The notes beneath the pieces were generated by a model. It searched no databases. It had not been told where the DNA came from and saw only the letters and a program-made list of their open reading frames with translations. Position numbers and translations under genes: made by a program. DNA of 64,000 bases from assembly GCA_017473555.1 (NCBI GenBank), contig JAFUKO010000101.1:1-64000 (forward strand), given 5' to 3'. This document shows, in pieces, positions 25,341 through 34,441 of the stretch; the first letter of the stretch is position 1; each line of letters starts with the position of its first letter. Source of the stretch: Ruminococcus sp. Lineage in GTDB: Bacteria > Bacillota > Clostridia > Oscillospirales > Acutalibacteraceae.

Positions 25341-25760
25341 ATGGAAGAACTGCCATCAAAGGCCAGAGCTGTGATGGGGATATACGGTGCGGCTACAACA
25401 CTCGCACAGACCTCAATTGCTTTTTTCGGGTTTAATCGTGAAGATTTTATTGTGATACTTGTCGCTTTGTTTATTGCATCAACAGTAGGTTCGTATGTTT
25501 ACATTGTGCTGTTTTTCAGGCACTACCGATATTATATATGCGACAATATGATTGTAATAAAAAAAGGTGCCCTCTTTAAAAGAAGACACCTTATATATGT
25601 TGACAAAATCAGCACAATTACAATTCACGAAAGCTTTGTGCACAGGTGGTTTAAACTGTGCACGATATATTTTCACGTTCAGGGAAGTGTTGTACGGCTT
25701 TCATTTGTACCGGTTGATAAATCAGACGAGCTGAAGAAAATTCTTGATAGCCGCCATTGA
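25341..25760 (+). CDS. Membrane protein with bacterial PH domain
   Basis: About 139 aa. Two hydrophobic helices (about residues 15-60) are followed by a PH-like beta domain containing YYICDNMIVIKKGALFKRR and YVDKISTITI, the pattern of the bPH2/YdbS-YdbT family. Start ATG 25341 has GGTGA 6 nt upstream; a longer frame from 25257 begins inside the mrp terminator region. The last 39 nt overlap the end of the convergent mtnN gene. Function unknown. Confidence 0.78.
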   Translation: MEELPSKARAVMGIYGAATTLAQTSIAFFGFNREDFIVILVALFIASTVGSYVYIVLFFRHYRYYICDNMIVIKKGALFKRRHLIYVDKISTITIHESFVHRWFKLCTIYFHVQGSVVRLSFVPVDKSDELKKILDSRH

Positions 25761-26417
25761 CTTGTCTGCTGCTACGAAACGAAACTGCATAAAATCCATA
25801 AAGTCGTTTTCGTCAAAATCGTCGGAGATGCATCTGAGCACTGCACAAGGCACATCGTTTCTGTAGCATACCTGAGCTACTGCACCGCCCTCCATTTCGC
25901 AAGCAACAGCATCAAATTCATCAGCAACCGCACTTCGCATAGCCTTGTCTGCTACAAAGATATCACCTGTGGCAATTCTGCCGAGTGTTACGTTTGTGTT
26001 ATCTAAATCCTTGCACGCATCATACAGCTTGTTTGCAACATCATCGCTTACAGGAATGTCGATTCGGGTTTCATCATTGTACTGTATAAGACCTTTCGGG
26101 TCACCCATCTGCGTGCCGTCAAAATCGTGCTGAACGCAGTCCTTTGAGATGACGATATCACCGATTTTAAGTGTTCTTGAAACAGAACCTGCGATACCTG
26201 AGTTGATGATAACATCAGGGTTGTATTTGTCAATCATAACCTGTGTGCTCATAGCAGCATTGACCTTGCCGATACCGCACTCTGTCATAACTACCTCTTT
26301 GCCGTTTATAGTGCCTGAAATGTATTTCATTTTAGCGTATGTATTTTCAGTTTTGTTCTCCAGTAATTTTGCAAGTCCCTCTACTTCAATTGAGAGAGCA
26401 CAGATGATTCCTATCAT
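25722..26417 (-). CDS. mtnN: 5'-methylthioadenosine/S-adenosylhomocysteine nucleosidase
   Basis: 231 aa. The start MIGIICALSIEVEGL holds the catalytic Glu of the MTAN family. GIAGSV, ACEMEGGAVAQV with the ribose-binding Glu, and CISDDFDEND with the catalytic Asp follow in order. It cleaves adenine from MTA and SAH in SAM recycling. It lies 16 bp after rsmE, a SAM-dependent methyltransferase, so the two appear to be one transcript. Its 3' end overlaps the convergent PH-domain gene by 39 nt, with no terminator between. Confidence 0.95.
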   Translation of the reverse strand: MIGIICALSIEVEGLAKLLENKTENTYAKMKYISGTINGKEVVMTECGIGKVNAAMSTQVMIDKYNPDVIINSGIAGSVSRTLKIGDIVISKDCVQHDFDGTQMGDPKGLIQYNDETRIDIPVSDDVANKLYDACKDLDNTNVTLGRIATGDIFVADKAMRSAVADEFDAVACEMEGGAVAQVCYRNDVPCAVLRCISDDFDENDFMDFMQFRFVAADKSMAAIKNFLQLV

Positions 26418-26433
26418 TTCTATTCTCCGTTTC

Positions 26434-27159
26434 TTATTCTAAATTTTTAGTCTGGTACATTACCGCAGTGATGCCTGCGATAGGTGCTGTCTGGGCACGT
26501 AGAATACGTGTGCCGAGTGTCGTAGGAGTGACACCGTTAGCTTTGAGAATGTCGATTTCAGATTCTTCAAAGCCGCCCTCGCTTCCGACAAACATCGCAA
26601 GTGTTTTGATATCTTCGTCTATGATATCACGAAGCTTTTCTCCGCCACACTCATAAAATACTATAGCTTTGTCAAAGCTGTTACAGACATTAGATGCTTC
26701 TTTTAAAGTCATCATATCTTTTACCTGAGGGATTATTCCTCTGCGTGATTGGGACGCAGCGTTGTCTGAAATTTTCTGCCACCTCTGCACCTTCTTCTTT
26801 ATCTGCTTTTCGTCAGGACGTGAAATACACCTTGCTGTTAAGACAGGTACAATTTCATATACACCAAGCTCTACAGACTTCTGAACGATATCATCCATCT
26901 TGTCGCCTTTAGTTAAAGCCATAAACAGTGTGATTTTTACGCTTGGCTCCTGTTCACATATTGTCGAAGAAAGCACCTTTACTGTCACTGAGTCAGTAGA
27001 AAAAGCGGTGATTTCACACTCGTGTCGTCTGCCGTCAAGAGTGCATAATGTGAGCGACTCTCCTACTTTCATTCTCAGTGATTTTGAAATGTGTCTGGCG
27101 TCTTCGCCTTCTATTTCAAAGATGTCGCCTGAAATTTCGTTTGTAAAAAACCATGCCAT
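26434..27159 (-). CDS. rsmE: 16S rRNA (uracil-1498-N3)-methyltransferase RsmE
   Basis: 241 aa. An N-terminal PUA-like part (EGEDARHISKSLRMKVGE) and a C-terminal SPOUT knot with FVGSEGGFEESEI and LGTRILRAQTAPI are both diagnostic. First gene of rsmE-mtnN. The promoter lies at 27211-27239. Confidence 0.95.
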   Translation of the reverse strand: MAWFFTNEISGDIFEIEGEDARHISKSLRMKVGESLTLCTLDGRRHECEITAFSTDSVTVKVLSSTICEQEPSVKITLFMALTKGDKMDDIVQKSVELGVYEIVPVLTARCISRPDEKQIKKKVQRWQKISDNAASQSRRGIIPQVKDMMTLKEASNVCNSFDKAIVFYECGGEKLRDIIDEDIKTLAMFVGSEGGFEESEIDILKANGVTPTTLGTRILRAQTAPIAGITAVMYQTKNLE

Positions 27160-27210
27160 ATGTTTTCTCCTGATAAATCGTTATAATTTTTCAGTGTAAA
27201 TGTAAATAAA

Positions 27211-27239
27211 ATAATAACAGATTGCGTCACCGATTGCAA
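27211..27239 (-). promoter_or_regulatory. Sigma-A promoter for rsmE-mtnN
   Basis: On the minus strand TTGCAA (27234-27239) and TATTAT (27211-27216) stand 17 bp apart. Confidence 0.55.
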
Positions 27240-27345
27240 TAATTTCAGATATTTGGTAATATAGCTGCGTAAATAAAATGATGGAGGAGAGTCACGATAC
27301 TCTCACGTAAATGAAACGCAAACTTTTTTGAATAAGGAGAGAATC

Positions 27346-27882
27346 ATGAAAGCACAGGAATTTTTAGATATTTTAGAAAAAGAGAACATTGATATAAATG
27401 ACTTGTCAACTCTGGTTGTTGAGGCGTTAACAAAAAAGTCATTGAAAATTGCAACAGCAGAGAGTTGCACAGGCGGTATGATATCGTCGCTTATTACCGA
27501 TGTATCGGGTTCATCCGCTGTGTTTGATTGCGGTATTTGTTCGTATTCAAACCACATAAAGCATAAAATATTAGGAGTAAAAGAGGATACGCTAATGACA
27601 TACGGTGCCGTGTCTGACAGAGTAGCTATGGAAATGGCACGAGGTGTGCGACTGCTATCAAATGCAGATATCGGTATCTCTACAACAGGAATTGCGGGGC
27701 CACTTGGTGGCACAATGTACAAACCTGTTGGTTTAGTGTACATCGGAGTCAGCACCAAAAACGGACTAATTGCACACAAGGTATTGATGGGTGAGGGCAA
27801 AGACCCACAACGTAGGCGAGTCAGAGAGCTCAGCTCTGCGTGTGCACTGTACTACGCTCTCCACGAAATTGCCGAAATATAG
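27346..27882 (+). CDS. CinA C-terminal domain protein (nicotinamide-nucleotide amidase type)
   Basis: About 178 aa. It contains TAESCTGGMISSLITDVSG and YGAVSD, then GIAGPLGGTMYKPVGLVYIG, the core of the CinA/PncC amidase that turns nicotinamide mononucleotide into nicotinate mononucleotide. The usual GPGGG loop reads GPLGG here. The N-terminal molybdopterin-binding half of full CinA is absent, so this is the stand-alone form with a short helical lead (residues 1-25). ATG 27346 has AAGGAG at 7-8 nt. Confidence 0.9.
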   Translation: MKAQEFLDILEKENIDINDLSTLVVEALTKKSLKIATAESCTGGMISSLITDVSGSSAVFDCGICSYSNHIKHKILGVKEDTLMTYGAVSDRVAMEMARGVRLLSNADIGISTTGIAGPLGGTMYKPVGLVYIGVSTKNGLIAHKVLMGEGKDPQRRRVRELSSACALYYALHEIAEI

Positions 27883-27892
27883 TAAAAAAGCC

Positions 27893-27921
27893 TTGTATTT
27901 TGTACCTTTGTATGCTATTAT
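27893..27921 (+). promoter_or_regulatory. Sigma-A promoter for malQ-glgP
   Basis: TTGTAT (27893-27898) and TATTAT (27916-27921) stand 17 bp apart, about 85 bp before malQ. Confidence 0.5.
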
Positions 27922-28005
27922 TAACCTGTATGTTTTACTCTGGGGTAGAACAGTCTGAACTTTTCACATTATTTTTAGGATACACCAAAGACAGGAGTTG
28001 ATTTT

Positions 28006-29499
28006 ATGGCCAGAGTTGCCGGAATACTCATGCCAATCACTTCCCTTAGTTCCCCTTACGGCATCGGAACTATCGGAAAAGAAGCAAGACAGTTTGCTGA
28101 TTTCTTAAAAGCTTCAGGTCAGAAAATATGGCAGATCCTGCCTGTAGGTCCGACAAGCTACGGTGATTCACCGTACCAGTCTTTCTCTACTTATGCAGGT
28201 AACCCTTACATGATCGACCTCGACACATTAGTCGAGCAGGGGCTTTTAGACAAGGCTACTTTAGAGTCTTATGACTGGGGTAGTGACAACGGCTACATTG
28301 ATTACGAGAAAATCTACAACAGCCGTTTTGAAGTTTTACACATTGCGTATAACAACTTCAAGGAAAACGAAGACCAGAAAGCTTTCAATTCATTCAAGCG
28401 TAAGAACGCTGCTTGGATTAAAGACTACGCTCTCTACATGGCTGTCAAGAAGGGTTTTGATATGCAGGCTTGGACTCAGTGGCCTGACGAAGCTATCAAG
28501 CTCAGAGAAGAAGCAGCTATCAAAAAGTACGAGCGTAAGTACAGAGCAGAAATCGACTTCTGGAAGTGGGTTCAGTTTGAATTTTACACCCAGTGGGAGG
28601 ATTTCAGAGCTTACGTTAATTCAATCGGTATCCAGATTTTAGGTGATATGCCGATTTACGTTGCTATGGACAGTGCTGATACATGGGCTAACCCTGACGT
28701 ATTCTGGCTCGACGAAAACCGTGAGCCTGTATGTGTTGCTGGTTGTCCTCCTGATTATTTCTCAGAAACAGGTCAGCTCTGGGGCAACCCTCTCTACGAT
28801 TGGGATTATTTGAAAGAAAACGGCTACGAGTGGTGGATTAAGCGTGTTGAAGCTGCATCAAAGCTCTTTGACATCACAAGAATTGACCATTTCCGTGCGT
28901 TTGACACATATTATGCTATTCCTTACCCTGCTGAAAATGCTATCGGCGGCGAGTGGAAGATTGGTCCTAGAATGGACTTCTTCAACAAGTTGAGAGAAGC
29001 TTTGGGCGACATTCCGATTGTTGCTGAAGACTTAGGCGAGCTTTTCGACAGCGTTAAAGAGTTATTAAAGGATTCAGGTTATCCTGGTATGAAGATTTTA
29101 ACCTTCGGCTTTGGCGACGGTTGGGACAACGACTTCTTACCACACAGATATCCTACAAACTGTGTTGTTTACACAGGTACTCACGATAATGATACAGTTA
29201 ACGGTTGGCTTTCAACAGCTCCACAGAATGAAATCGACTTTGCTAAGCAGTATTGCGGCATCGGTGATGGCGATGACTTCTGCCAGAAGCTGATTGAAAA
29301 ATGCTACGAAAGCTGTGCTGATTACTGTATCGTACAGTTACAGGATGTTTTAGGTTTAGGCTCTGAAGCTAGAATCAACATCCCTTCAACTCTCGGTGGC
29401 AACTGGACATGGAGAGTTAACCCTGCTATGCTTACAAAAGAAGTTTCAGATAGACTTTACAATTTAGCACAAACATACTCAAGACTGGAGGAGAACTAA
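28006..29499 (+). CDS. malQ: 4-alpha-glucanotransferase (amylomaltase, GH77)
   Basis: 497 aa. It begins ARVAGILMPITSLSSPYGIGTIG and contains QILPVGPTSYGDSPYQSFS, GDMPIYVAMDSADTW, RIDHFRAFDTYYAIP with the nucleophile Asp, VAEDLG with the acid/base Glu, and YTGTHDNDTVNGW. It disproportionates maltodextrins in the cytoplasm and feeds longer chains to the phosphorylase one base downstream. ATG has CAGGAG at 8 nt. No sugar transporter is visible in this window. Confidence 0.97.
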   Translation: MARVAGILMPITSLSSPYGIGTIGKEARQFADFLKASGQKIWQILPVGPTSYGDSPYQSFSTYAGNPYMIDLDTLVEQGLLDKATLESYDWGSDNGYIDYEKIYNSRFEVLHIAYNNFKENEDQKAFNSFKRKNAAWIKDYALYMAVKKGFDMQAWTQWPDEAIKLREEAAIKKYERKYRAEIDFWKWVQFEFYTQWEDFRAYVNSIGIQILGDMPIYVAMDSADTWANPDVFWLDENREPVCVAGCPPDYFSETGQLWGNPLYDWDYLKENGYEWWIKRVEAASKLFDITRIDHFRAFDTYYAIPYPAENAIGGEWKIGPRMDFFNKLREALGDIPIVAEDLGELFDSVKELLKDSGYPGMKILTFGFGDGWDNDFLPHRYPTNCVVYTGTHDNDTVNGWLSTAPQNEIDFAKQYCGIGDGDDFCQKLIEKCYESCADYCIVQLQDVLGLGSEARINIPSTLGGNWTWRVNPAMLTKEVSDRLYNLAQTYSRLEEN

Positions 29500-29500
29500 A

Positions 29501-31855
29501 ATGGGTATTACAATGGAACAGCTTACCACAATATCACAGAGCGAATATTGCAAAAAACCTAAAGAGTTAACTCTTGAGCAGCTTCACTTTGTACTTGGTA
29601 AGGCTATCATGGGCGAAATCGCCGACAACTGGCAGAAATCAAAGAAAAAGCATTCTAACAACAGAAGAGCTTATTACTTCTCTGCTGAATTCCTTATGGG
29701 TAGAATGATGTACAACAACCTTTACTGCTTAGGTATTCTTGACGATGTTAAGGATTTACTCAAGAGCAAGGGTATGGACATCAATCAATTCGAAGATGTT
29801 GAGGATATGGCACTTGGTAACGGCGGTCTTGGTCGTCTTGCTGCTTGCTTCTTAGACTCAGCAGCTACACAGGAAGTTCCACTTGACGGTTATGGTATCC
29901 GTTACAAGTATGGTCTTTTCAAACAGCTTATCGAAGACGGCTATCAGGTTGAGGTAGCTGATAACTGGCAGAAGTTTGAAGACCCATGGTGTGTAAGACG
30001 CCTTGATGAGGCAGTTGTTGTTAAGTACGCTGATTCATCGGTTGTTGCTGTACCTTACGATATGGCAATCATCGGCTACGGCACAAAGAACATCAACACA
30101 TTAAGACTCTGGCAGGCTGAGCCTGTTGAGGAGTTTGACTTCATCGCATTCAACAACGGTCAGTACGACCAGTCTGTAAAATCAAAGAACGACGCTGAGA
30201 ACATTTCTAAGGTTCTTTATCCAAACGATAACATTTACGAAGGTAAGGTTCTCCGTTTAAAGCAGCAGTATTTCTTCTGTTCTGCATCATTACAGGACAT
30301 CATCAAGAGATACAAGGCTAAGTACGGCAACGATTTCTCACACTTTAGTGAGCACGCTGCTATTCAGCTTAACGATACTCACCCTGTATGCTCAATCCCA
30401 GAGCTTATCAGACTTCTCTCATTCGAGGGTATCGGTTTTGAAGAGGCTTTCCAGATTGCTCAGAAGACTTTCGCTTACACTAACCACACAGTTATGGCTG
30501 AAGCACTTGAGAAGTGGGATATCTACCTCATGAGAAACGTTATTCCTGAGGTTTACCACATCATCGAGCTCATCAACGAGCGTCTTTGGAACGACTTCAA
30601 GGGCAGAGGTATGACAGATGACGTTATCCACAGAATGTGCATCCTCTCTGATGAAAGAGTTCATATGGCAAGACTTGCTATCTATGGCTCATCATACGTA
30701 AACGGCGTTGCTTGGATTCACACAGAAATCCTCAAGAACGACGTATTAAACGACTGGTACAAGATTTACCCAGAGCGTTTCCAGAACAAGACTAACGGTA
30801 TTACACAGCGTAGATGGCTTGGTCTTTGCAACCCAGAGCTTTCATCTTTCATTTCTGAGAGAGTTGGCGACGGCTGGCAGAGAGATATGGCTAAGGTTGA
30901 TAAGCTCGCACAGTGCATCGATAAGGACGCTGTTAAGGCATTCAATAAAATCAAGGCTACAAAGAAAAAGCAGCTCGCAGCTTATGTTAAGAAGATGGAA
31001 GGCAAGGAAATCAATCCTAAGTTCATCTTTGACGTACAGGTTAAGCGTCTCCACGAGTACAAGCGTCAGCTCTTAAACGCTTTCTCTATCATGTGGATTT
31101 ACTTCATGATCAAAGACGGTCAGCTCCCTGAGTTCGAGCCAACATGCTTCATCTTTGGCGCTAAGGCTGCTCCTGGTTACAGAAGAGCTAAGGCTATCAT
31201 CAAGTACATCAACGAAATCGCTGATCTCGTTAATAACGATCCTGATACAAAGGATAAGCTCCAGGTTATCTTCGTTTCTAACTACAACGTATCTTACGCT
31301 GAGAAAATCGTTGTTGCTGCTGATGTATCAGAGCAGATTTCAACAGCAGGTACAGAGGCTTCAGGTACAGGTAACATGAAGTTCATGTTCAACGGTGCTG
31401 TAACTTTAGGTACTTATGACGGTGCTAACGTTGAGATTACTCAGGCTGCAGGCGAAGACAACGAATACATCTTCGGTGGCAGAGTTGAGGATATCGAGAA
31501 CTTAAAGCGTAACGGTTACGATCCAAAGGCTATCTATATGACAAACCCAATGCTCAAGAGAGTTGTTGATACTCTTGTTGATGGCACATTCGACGACGAC
31601 GGTGCACAGGGTGAGGGTAGCTTTGCTGAGCTCCACAACGCTCTCGTAAACGGTACACACTGGCATATCGCTGACCACTACTTCCTGTTCTACGATCTTC
31701 CTTCTTATGTTGAGGCTAAGCTTCAGGTTAACCGTGACTACAAGGATAAGATTCTCTTCGGTACAAAGTGCTTAGAGAACATCGCTCACTGCTCACAGTT
31801 CAGCTCTGACAGAACAATCCTCCAGTATGCTAAGGAACTCTGGATGGTTAAGTAA
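29501..31855 (+). CDS. glgP: Alpha-glucan (glycogen/maltodextrin) phosphorylase, GT35
   Basis: 784 aa. It contains YFSAEFLMGRMMYNNL, GNGGLGRLAACFLDSAAT, GYGIRYKYG, HTVMAEALEKWD and VKRLHEYKRQLLN. The pyridoxal phosphate lysine lies in EASGTGNMKFMFNGA (near residue 626). It releases glucose 1-phosphate from alpha-1,4-glucan ends. It directly follows malQ (GGAGG before the ATG lies in the malQ end) and is closed by a strong terminator. With malQ it forms a complete maltodextrin-use module. Confidence 0.97.
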   Translation: MGITMEQLTTISQSEYCKKPKELTLEQLHFVLGKAIMGEIADNWQKSKKKHSNNRRAYYFSAEFLMGRMMYNNLYCLGILDDVKDLLKSKGMDINQFEDVEDMALGNGGLGRLAACFLDSAATQEVPLDGYGIRYKYGLFKQLIEDGYQVEVADNWQKFEDPWCVRRLDEAVVVKYADSSVVAVPYDMAIIGYGTKNINTLRLWQAEPVEEFDFIAFNNGQYDQSVKSKNDAENISKVLYPNDNIYEGKVLRLKQQYFFCSASLQDIIKRYKAKYGNDFSHFSEHAAIQLNDTHPVCSIPELIRLLSFEGIGFEEAFQIAQKTFAYTNHTVMAEALEKWDIYLMRNVIPEVYHIIELINERLWNDFKGRGMTDDVIHRMCILSDERVHMARLAIYGSSYVNGVAWIHTEILKNDVLNDWYKIYPERFQNKTNGITQRRWLGLCNPELSSFISERVGDGWQRDMAKVDKLAQCIDKDAVKAFNKIKATKKKQLAAYVKKMEGKEINPKFIFDVQVKRLHEYKRQLLNAFSIMWIYFMIKDGQLPEFEPTCFIFGAKAAPGYRRAKAIIKYINEIADLVNNDPDTKDKLQVIFVSNYNVSYAEKIVVAADVSEQISTAGTEASGTGNMKFMFNGAVTLGTYDGANVEITQAAGEDNEYIFGGRVEDIENLKRNGYDPKAIYMTNPMLKRVVDTLVDGTFDDDGAQGEGSFAELHNALVNGTHWHIADHYFLFYDLPSYVEAKLQVNRDYKDKILFGTKCLENIAHCSQFSSDRTILQYAKELWMVK

Positions 31856-31877
31856 TTGACCCGATATATATGAATTA

Positions 31878-31907
31878 TCCCCATCGCTTTGCGGTGGGGA
31901 TTTTTTG
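31878..31907 (+). terminator. Terminator of malQ-glgP
   Basis: TCCCCATCGC and GCGGTGGGGA pair with a 3-nt loop (one G-T pair), followed by six T. Confidence 0.92.
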
Positions 31908-31961
31908 TATGATTTGTCAAAAAACGGAGTGAAATTTCTACATCTAAAAGCTCGGCTTTTG

Positions 31962-31990
31962 TTGACTGTTTTTGCCTGTAATGTTATGAT
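31962..31990 (+). promoter_or_regulatory. Sigma-A promoter for the cohesin-like protein gene
   Basis: TTGACT (31962-31967) and TATGAT (31985-31990) stand 17 bp apart, about 30 bp before the ATG. Confidence 0.65.
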
Positions 31991-32021
31991 TAACGTGTAT
32001 AAATATATAGGAGGCTTATTT

Positions 32022-33725
32022 ATGAAAAAGCTACTTTCTATCGTACTCGCACTTATCATTACGCTGTCAGCGTTTTCAGGCCTTTCTTTCGCAGTTTTTG
32101 CTGAAGATGCAGGCACTCTTGCTGTTACCGTTAACGGCGTGACAACAAATGTCGCTGTAGGTGACAAGTTCACTTATACCTACACACTGTCAGATGTTGA
32201 TATCTTAAACGCAGAAGTAAGAATCAACTATGATTCAAAAATGGTAGCTCCTACTGTTGTTGATGATTCTGACCCTGGATATAAGGATTATCTTAAAGAG
32301 GTATTCCCATATCTTTACTTCTTTATCGTTTGTAACACAGACCGTACCGACAAAATTCTTTACAACTTCTCAACAACTGAGGGCTTAACTTTCACAGGAG
32401 AATTAGTTGTTGCAAAATTTGAATTCACAGCTCTTGCTGCCGGTGAAACAACTATCAGCACAGAAGTTATCGAGATGGTTGACTCTAATCAGGATTACTA
32501 TGTTGATAAGACAGCTGAAGGCTCTGTCAAGATGAAAGACTTCACTTATGGTGAATTTGTAACATATGAAGCTTTGGAAGAGCCAACAGAGGCACCAACC
32601 GAGCCTGTAAAAGCTGAAAAGGTTGAAAACGTTACAGTAACTGCTGATCAGGCAACAGCAACACTCAAGTGGGATGCTACTGAGGGTGCTGTAAAGTACT
32701 GGATTTACAGATACAACAACGATACAGCTAAGTATGAGTGTATCGGATCATCTAGTACAAACTCTTACGTTGTAAAGTACCTCAACCCTGACACAGAGTA
32801 TAAGTTCAAGGTTTGTTACAGCGATGCTGATTCTATAGTCAGCGCACTTGCCAAAGCTGATGAGGTAGCTGTTAAGACACTCAAGGGTGCTGATGTTGAA
32901 ACAATCGTTGGTACAGCAGGTCTTGTTGACGCAGTGCTCGAATGGTCCCCTGTTGAAGGTGCCGTAAAGTACTGGGTATACAAGGCATGGGAAGAGAATG
33001 GCCCATTCTACTGCTATAGCTCAGCATATGATACAACATGTACAGTAAGAGGTCTTCAGGCAGGTTCTGACTACTTCTTCAAGGTAATTTCAGTAACAGA
33101 GAGCAACGGATCACTTGTTCTTTCAAAGCTTGCTGACGCTCCTGTAGTACGTGTAGAAACAGATGCGGCTGATAAAATCACTGTACAGCTTGACAGCTAT
33201 ACTAAGTCATCAGCAACAATCCACTGGCCAGCATTCCAGAATGCAGACAAGTATTGGGTTCGTTATTCAACAACATCCAAGAACACTGCAGACGATTCAC
33301 ACTGGACAACATGGTCAAGCACAGCTGATACAAGCTATACAATCAAGTACTTAAAGCCAAACACAGTTTACTATCTCAATATTTGTGCTAGATATACTAA
33401 CGAAGATGGTAATGTTGCTACAGTTAACTATATCCCTGTAATGGTAAGAACAGCATACGCTGACGAAAACGTTATCACATTCACACCGGTTGATGATACT
33501 CACGTAACTCTTACATGGTCTGAGGATATCACTAATGTATCTAAAACATGGGCTGGTATAATCAAAGAGGACGGCACAGAGACTATTATTACAAGTACAA
33601 CAACTAACACAGTTACACTCAGAGTTGCAGATTATGAGAACGCAACATTCTTCCTCAAGGTTATCGATGACGAGGGTAGAGTTGGTTACTTAACACCAAC
33701 AGGTGGCGAGAAGTATCACAACTAA
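32022..33725 (+). CDS. Secreted protein with N-terminal cohesin-like domain and FN3 repeats
   Basis: About 567 aa. A signal peptide (residues 1-28, ending VFA) leads to a domain of about 140 residues with a cohesin-like layout: VNGVTTNVAVGDKFTYTYTL, then AEVRINYDSKMV, then LVVAKFEFTALAAGETTIS. A PTEAPTEP linker (about residue 187) follows, then three clear FN3 modules (each with an AVKYWIYRY-like strand and a LNPDTEYKFKV-like loop) and a fourth divergent one. There is no LPXTG, no SLH repeat and no dockerin. ATG 32022 has AGGAGG at 6-7 nt. I infer a cell-surface or released protein that may bind dockerin proteins such as those at 54938 and 59966. The cohesin call needs structural confirmation. 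Confidence 0.75.
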   Translation: MKKLLSIVLALIITLSAFSGLSFAVFAEDAGTLAVTVNGVTTNVAVGDKFTYTYTLSDVDILNAEVRINYDSKMVAPTVVDDSDPGYKDYLKEVFPYLYFFIVCNTDRTDKILYNFSTTEGLTFTGELVVAKFEFTALAAGETTISTEVIEMVDSNQDYYVDKTAEGSVKMKDFTYGEFVTYEALEEPTEAPTEPVKAEKVENVTVTADQATATLKWDATEGAVKYWIYRYNNDTAKYECIGSSSTNSYVVKYLNPDTEYKFKVCYSDADSIVSALAKADEVAVKTLKGADVETIVGTAGLVDAVLEWSPVEGAVKYWVYKAWEENGPFYCYSSAYDTTCTVRGLQAGSDYFFKVISVTESNGSLVLSKLADAPVVRVETDAADKITVQLDSYTKSSATIHWPAFQNADKYWVRYSTTSKNTADDSHWTTWSSTADTSYTIKYLKPNTVYYLNICARYTNEDGNVATVNYIPVMVRTAYADENVITFTPVDDTHVTLTWSEDITNVSKTWAGIIKEDGTETIITSTTTNTVTLRVADYENATFFLKVIDDEGRVGYLTPTGGEKYHN

Positions 33726-33811
33726 GCGTTTGCGCTATGAGTTCAGAGCAAAGATGAAGTTGTATCAAAGGTTTCTTTTCAGTTTAAATGTGATGATGCA
33801 CTCAAATTTGC

Positions 33812-33840
33812 TTGACAAACACCTTTGTGTGTGCTAAACT
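33812..33840 (+). promoter_or_regulatory. Strong sigma-A promoter for the rimP-nusA-infB operon
   Basis: A perfect TTGACA (33812-33817), a 17-bp spacer and TAAACT (33835-33840). It points into the hairpin at 33867-33900. Confidence 0.8.
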
Positions 33841-33866
33841 ACAAATAAGTTGAATATACTATTAAA

Positions 33867-33900
33867 AAAGAGTGGGTCTTGACGACCCGCTCTTTTGTAT
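33867..33900 (+). terminator. Leader terminator (attenuator candidate) ahead of rimP
   Basis: AAAGAGTGGGTC (33867-33878) and GACCCGCTCTTT (33884-33895) form a perfect 12-bp stem, then TTGTATTGTTT. It stands between the promoter and rimP, only about 20 nt after the expected transcript start. It may also end read-through from the gene upstream. Confidence 0.8.
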
Positions 33901-33916
33901 TGTTTGAGGTGATTTT

Positions 33917-34399
33917 ATGGCTAACGCTAAGAAAAAGGGCACCGCAACCGCTGTGTGGGAGCTGGTACAGCCAATTGTTGAGGGCTTTAACCTACAGCTG
34001 TGGGACGTCAGATACGTCAAAGAAGGTTCACAGTGGTTTTTAAGAGTTTTCATCGACAAAGAGGGTGGAGTTGATATTAACGACTGCGAAAACGTTTCAC
34101 GTGCTATCGACAAACCACTCGATGACCTTGACCCGATAACCGACAACTACATTCTCGAGGTAAGCTCACCGGGTGTTGAACGTGAACTTGTGCTCGACGC
34201 TCATTTTGAGCAGTTCATTGGTGCGGATATTATGGTTAAGATGATTCGTCCTATAGAGGGCATCGGCAAAGAGTTCAAAGGTGTGCTCAAAGCATACTGC
34301 GACGGCGATGTCACAATCAGGGATCATTCTGACGAAAATGAAATCGTTATAGCTAAAAAAGATGCTGCATACATCAAGCTGGACGATTTTGATATATAA
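33917..34399 (+). CDS. rimP: Ribosome maturation factor RimP
   Basis: 160 aa. The N-terminal domain contains LWDVRYVKEGSQWFLRVFID and DCENVSRAIDKPLDD; ILEVSSPGVERELV leads into the C-terminal SH3-like domain. Needed for 30S assembly. First gene of the classic rimP-nusA-ylxR-ylxQ-infB-rbfA order. ATG has GAGGTG at 5-6 nt. Confidence 0.95.
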   Translation: MANAKKKGTATAVWELVQPIVEGFNLQLWDVRYVKEGSQWFLRVFIDKEGGVDINDCENVSRAIDKPLDDLDPITDNYILEVSSPGVERELVLDAHFEQFIGADIMVKMIRPIEGIGKEFKGVLKAYCDGDVTIRDHSDENEIVIAKKDAAYIKLDDFDI

Positions 34400-34441
34400 G
34401 TTTTCAATATACATCACATATAAAGGGAGAGATTATCAAAA

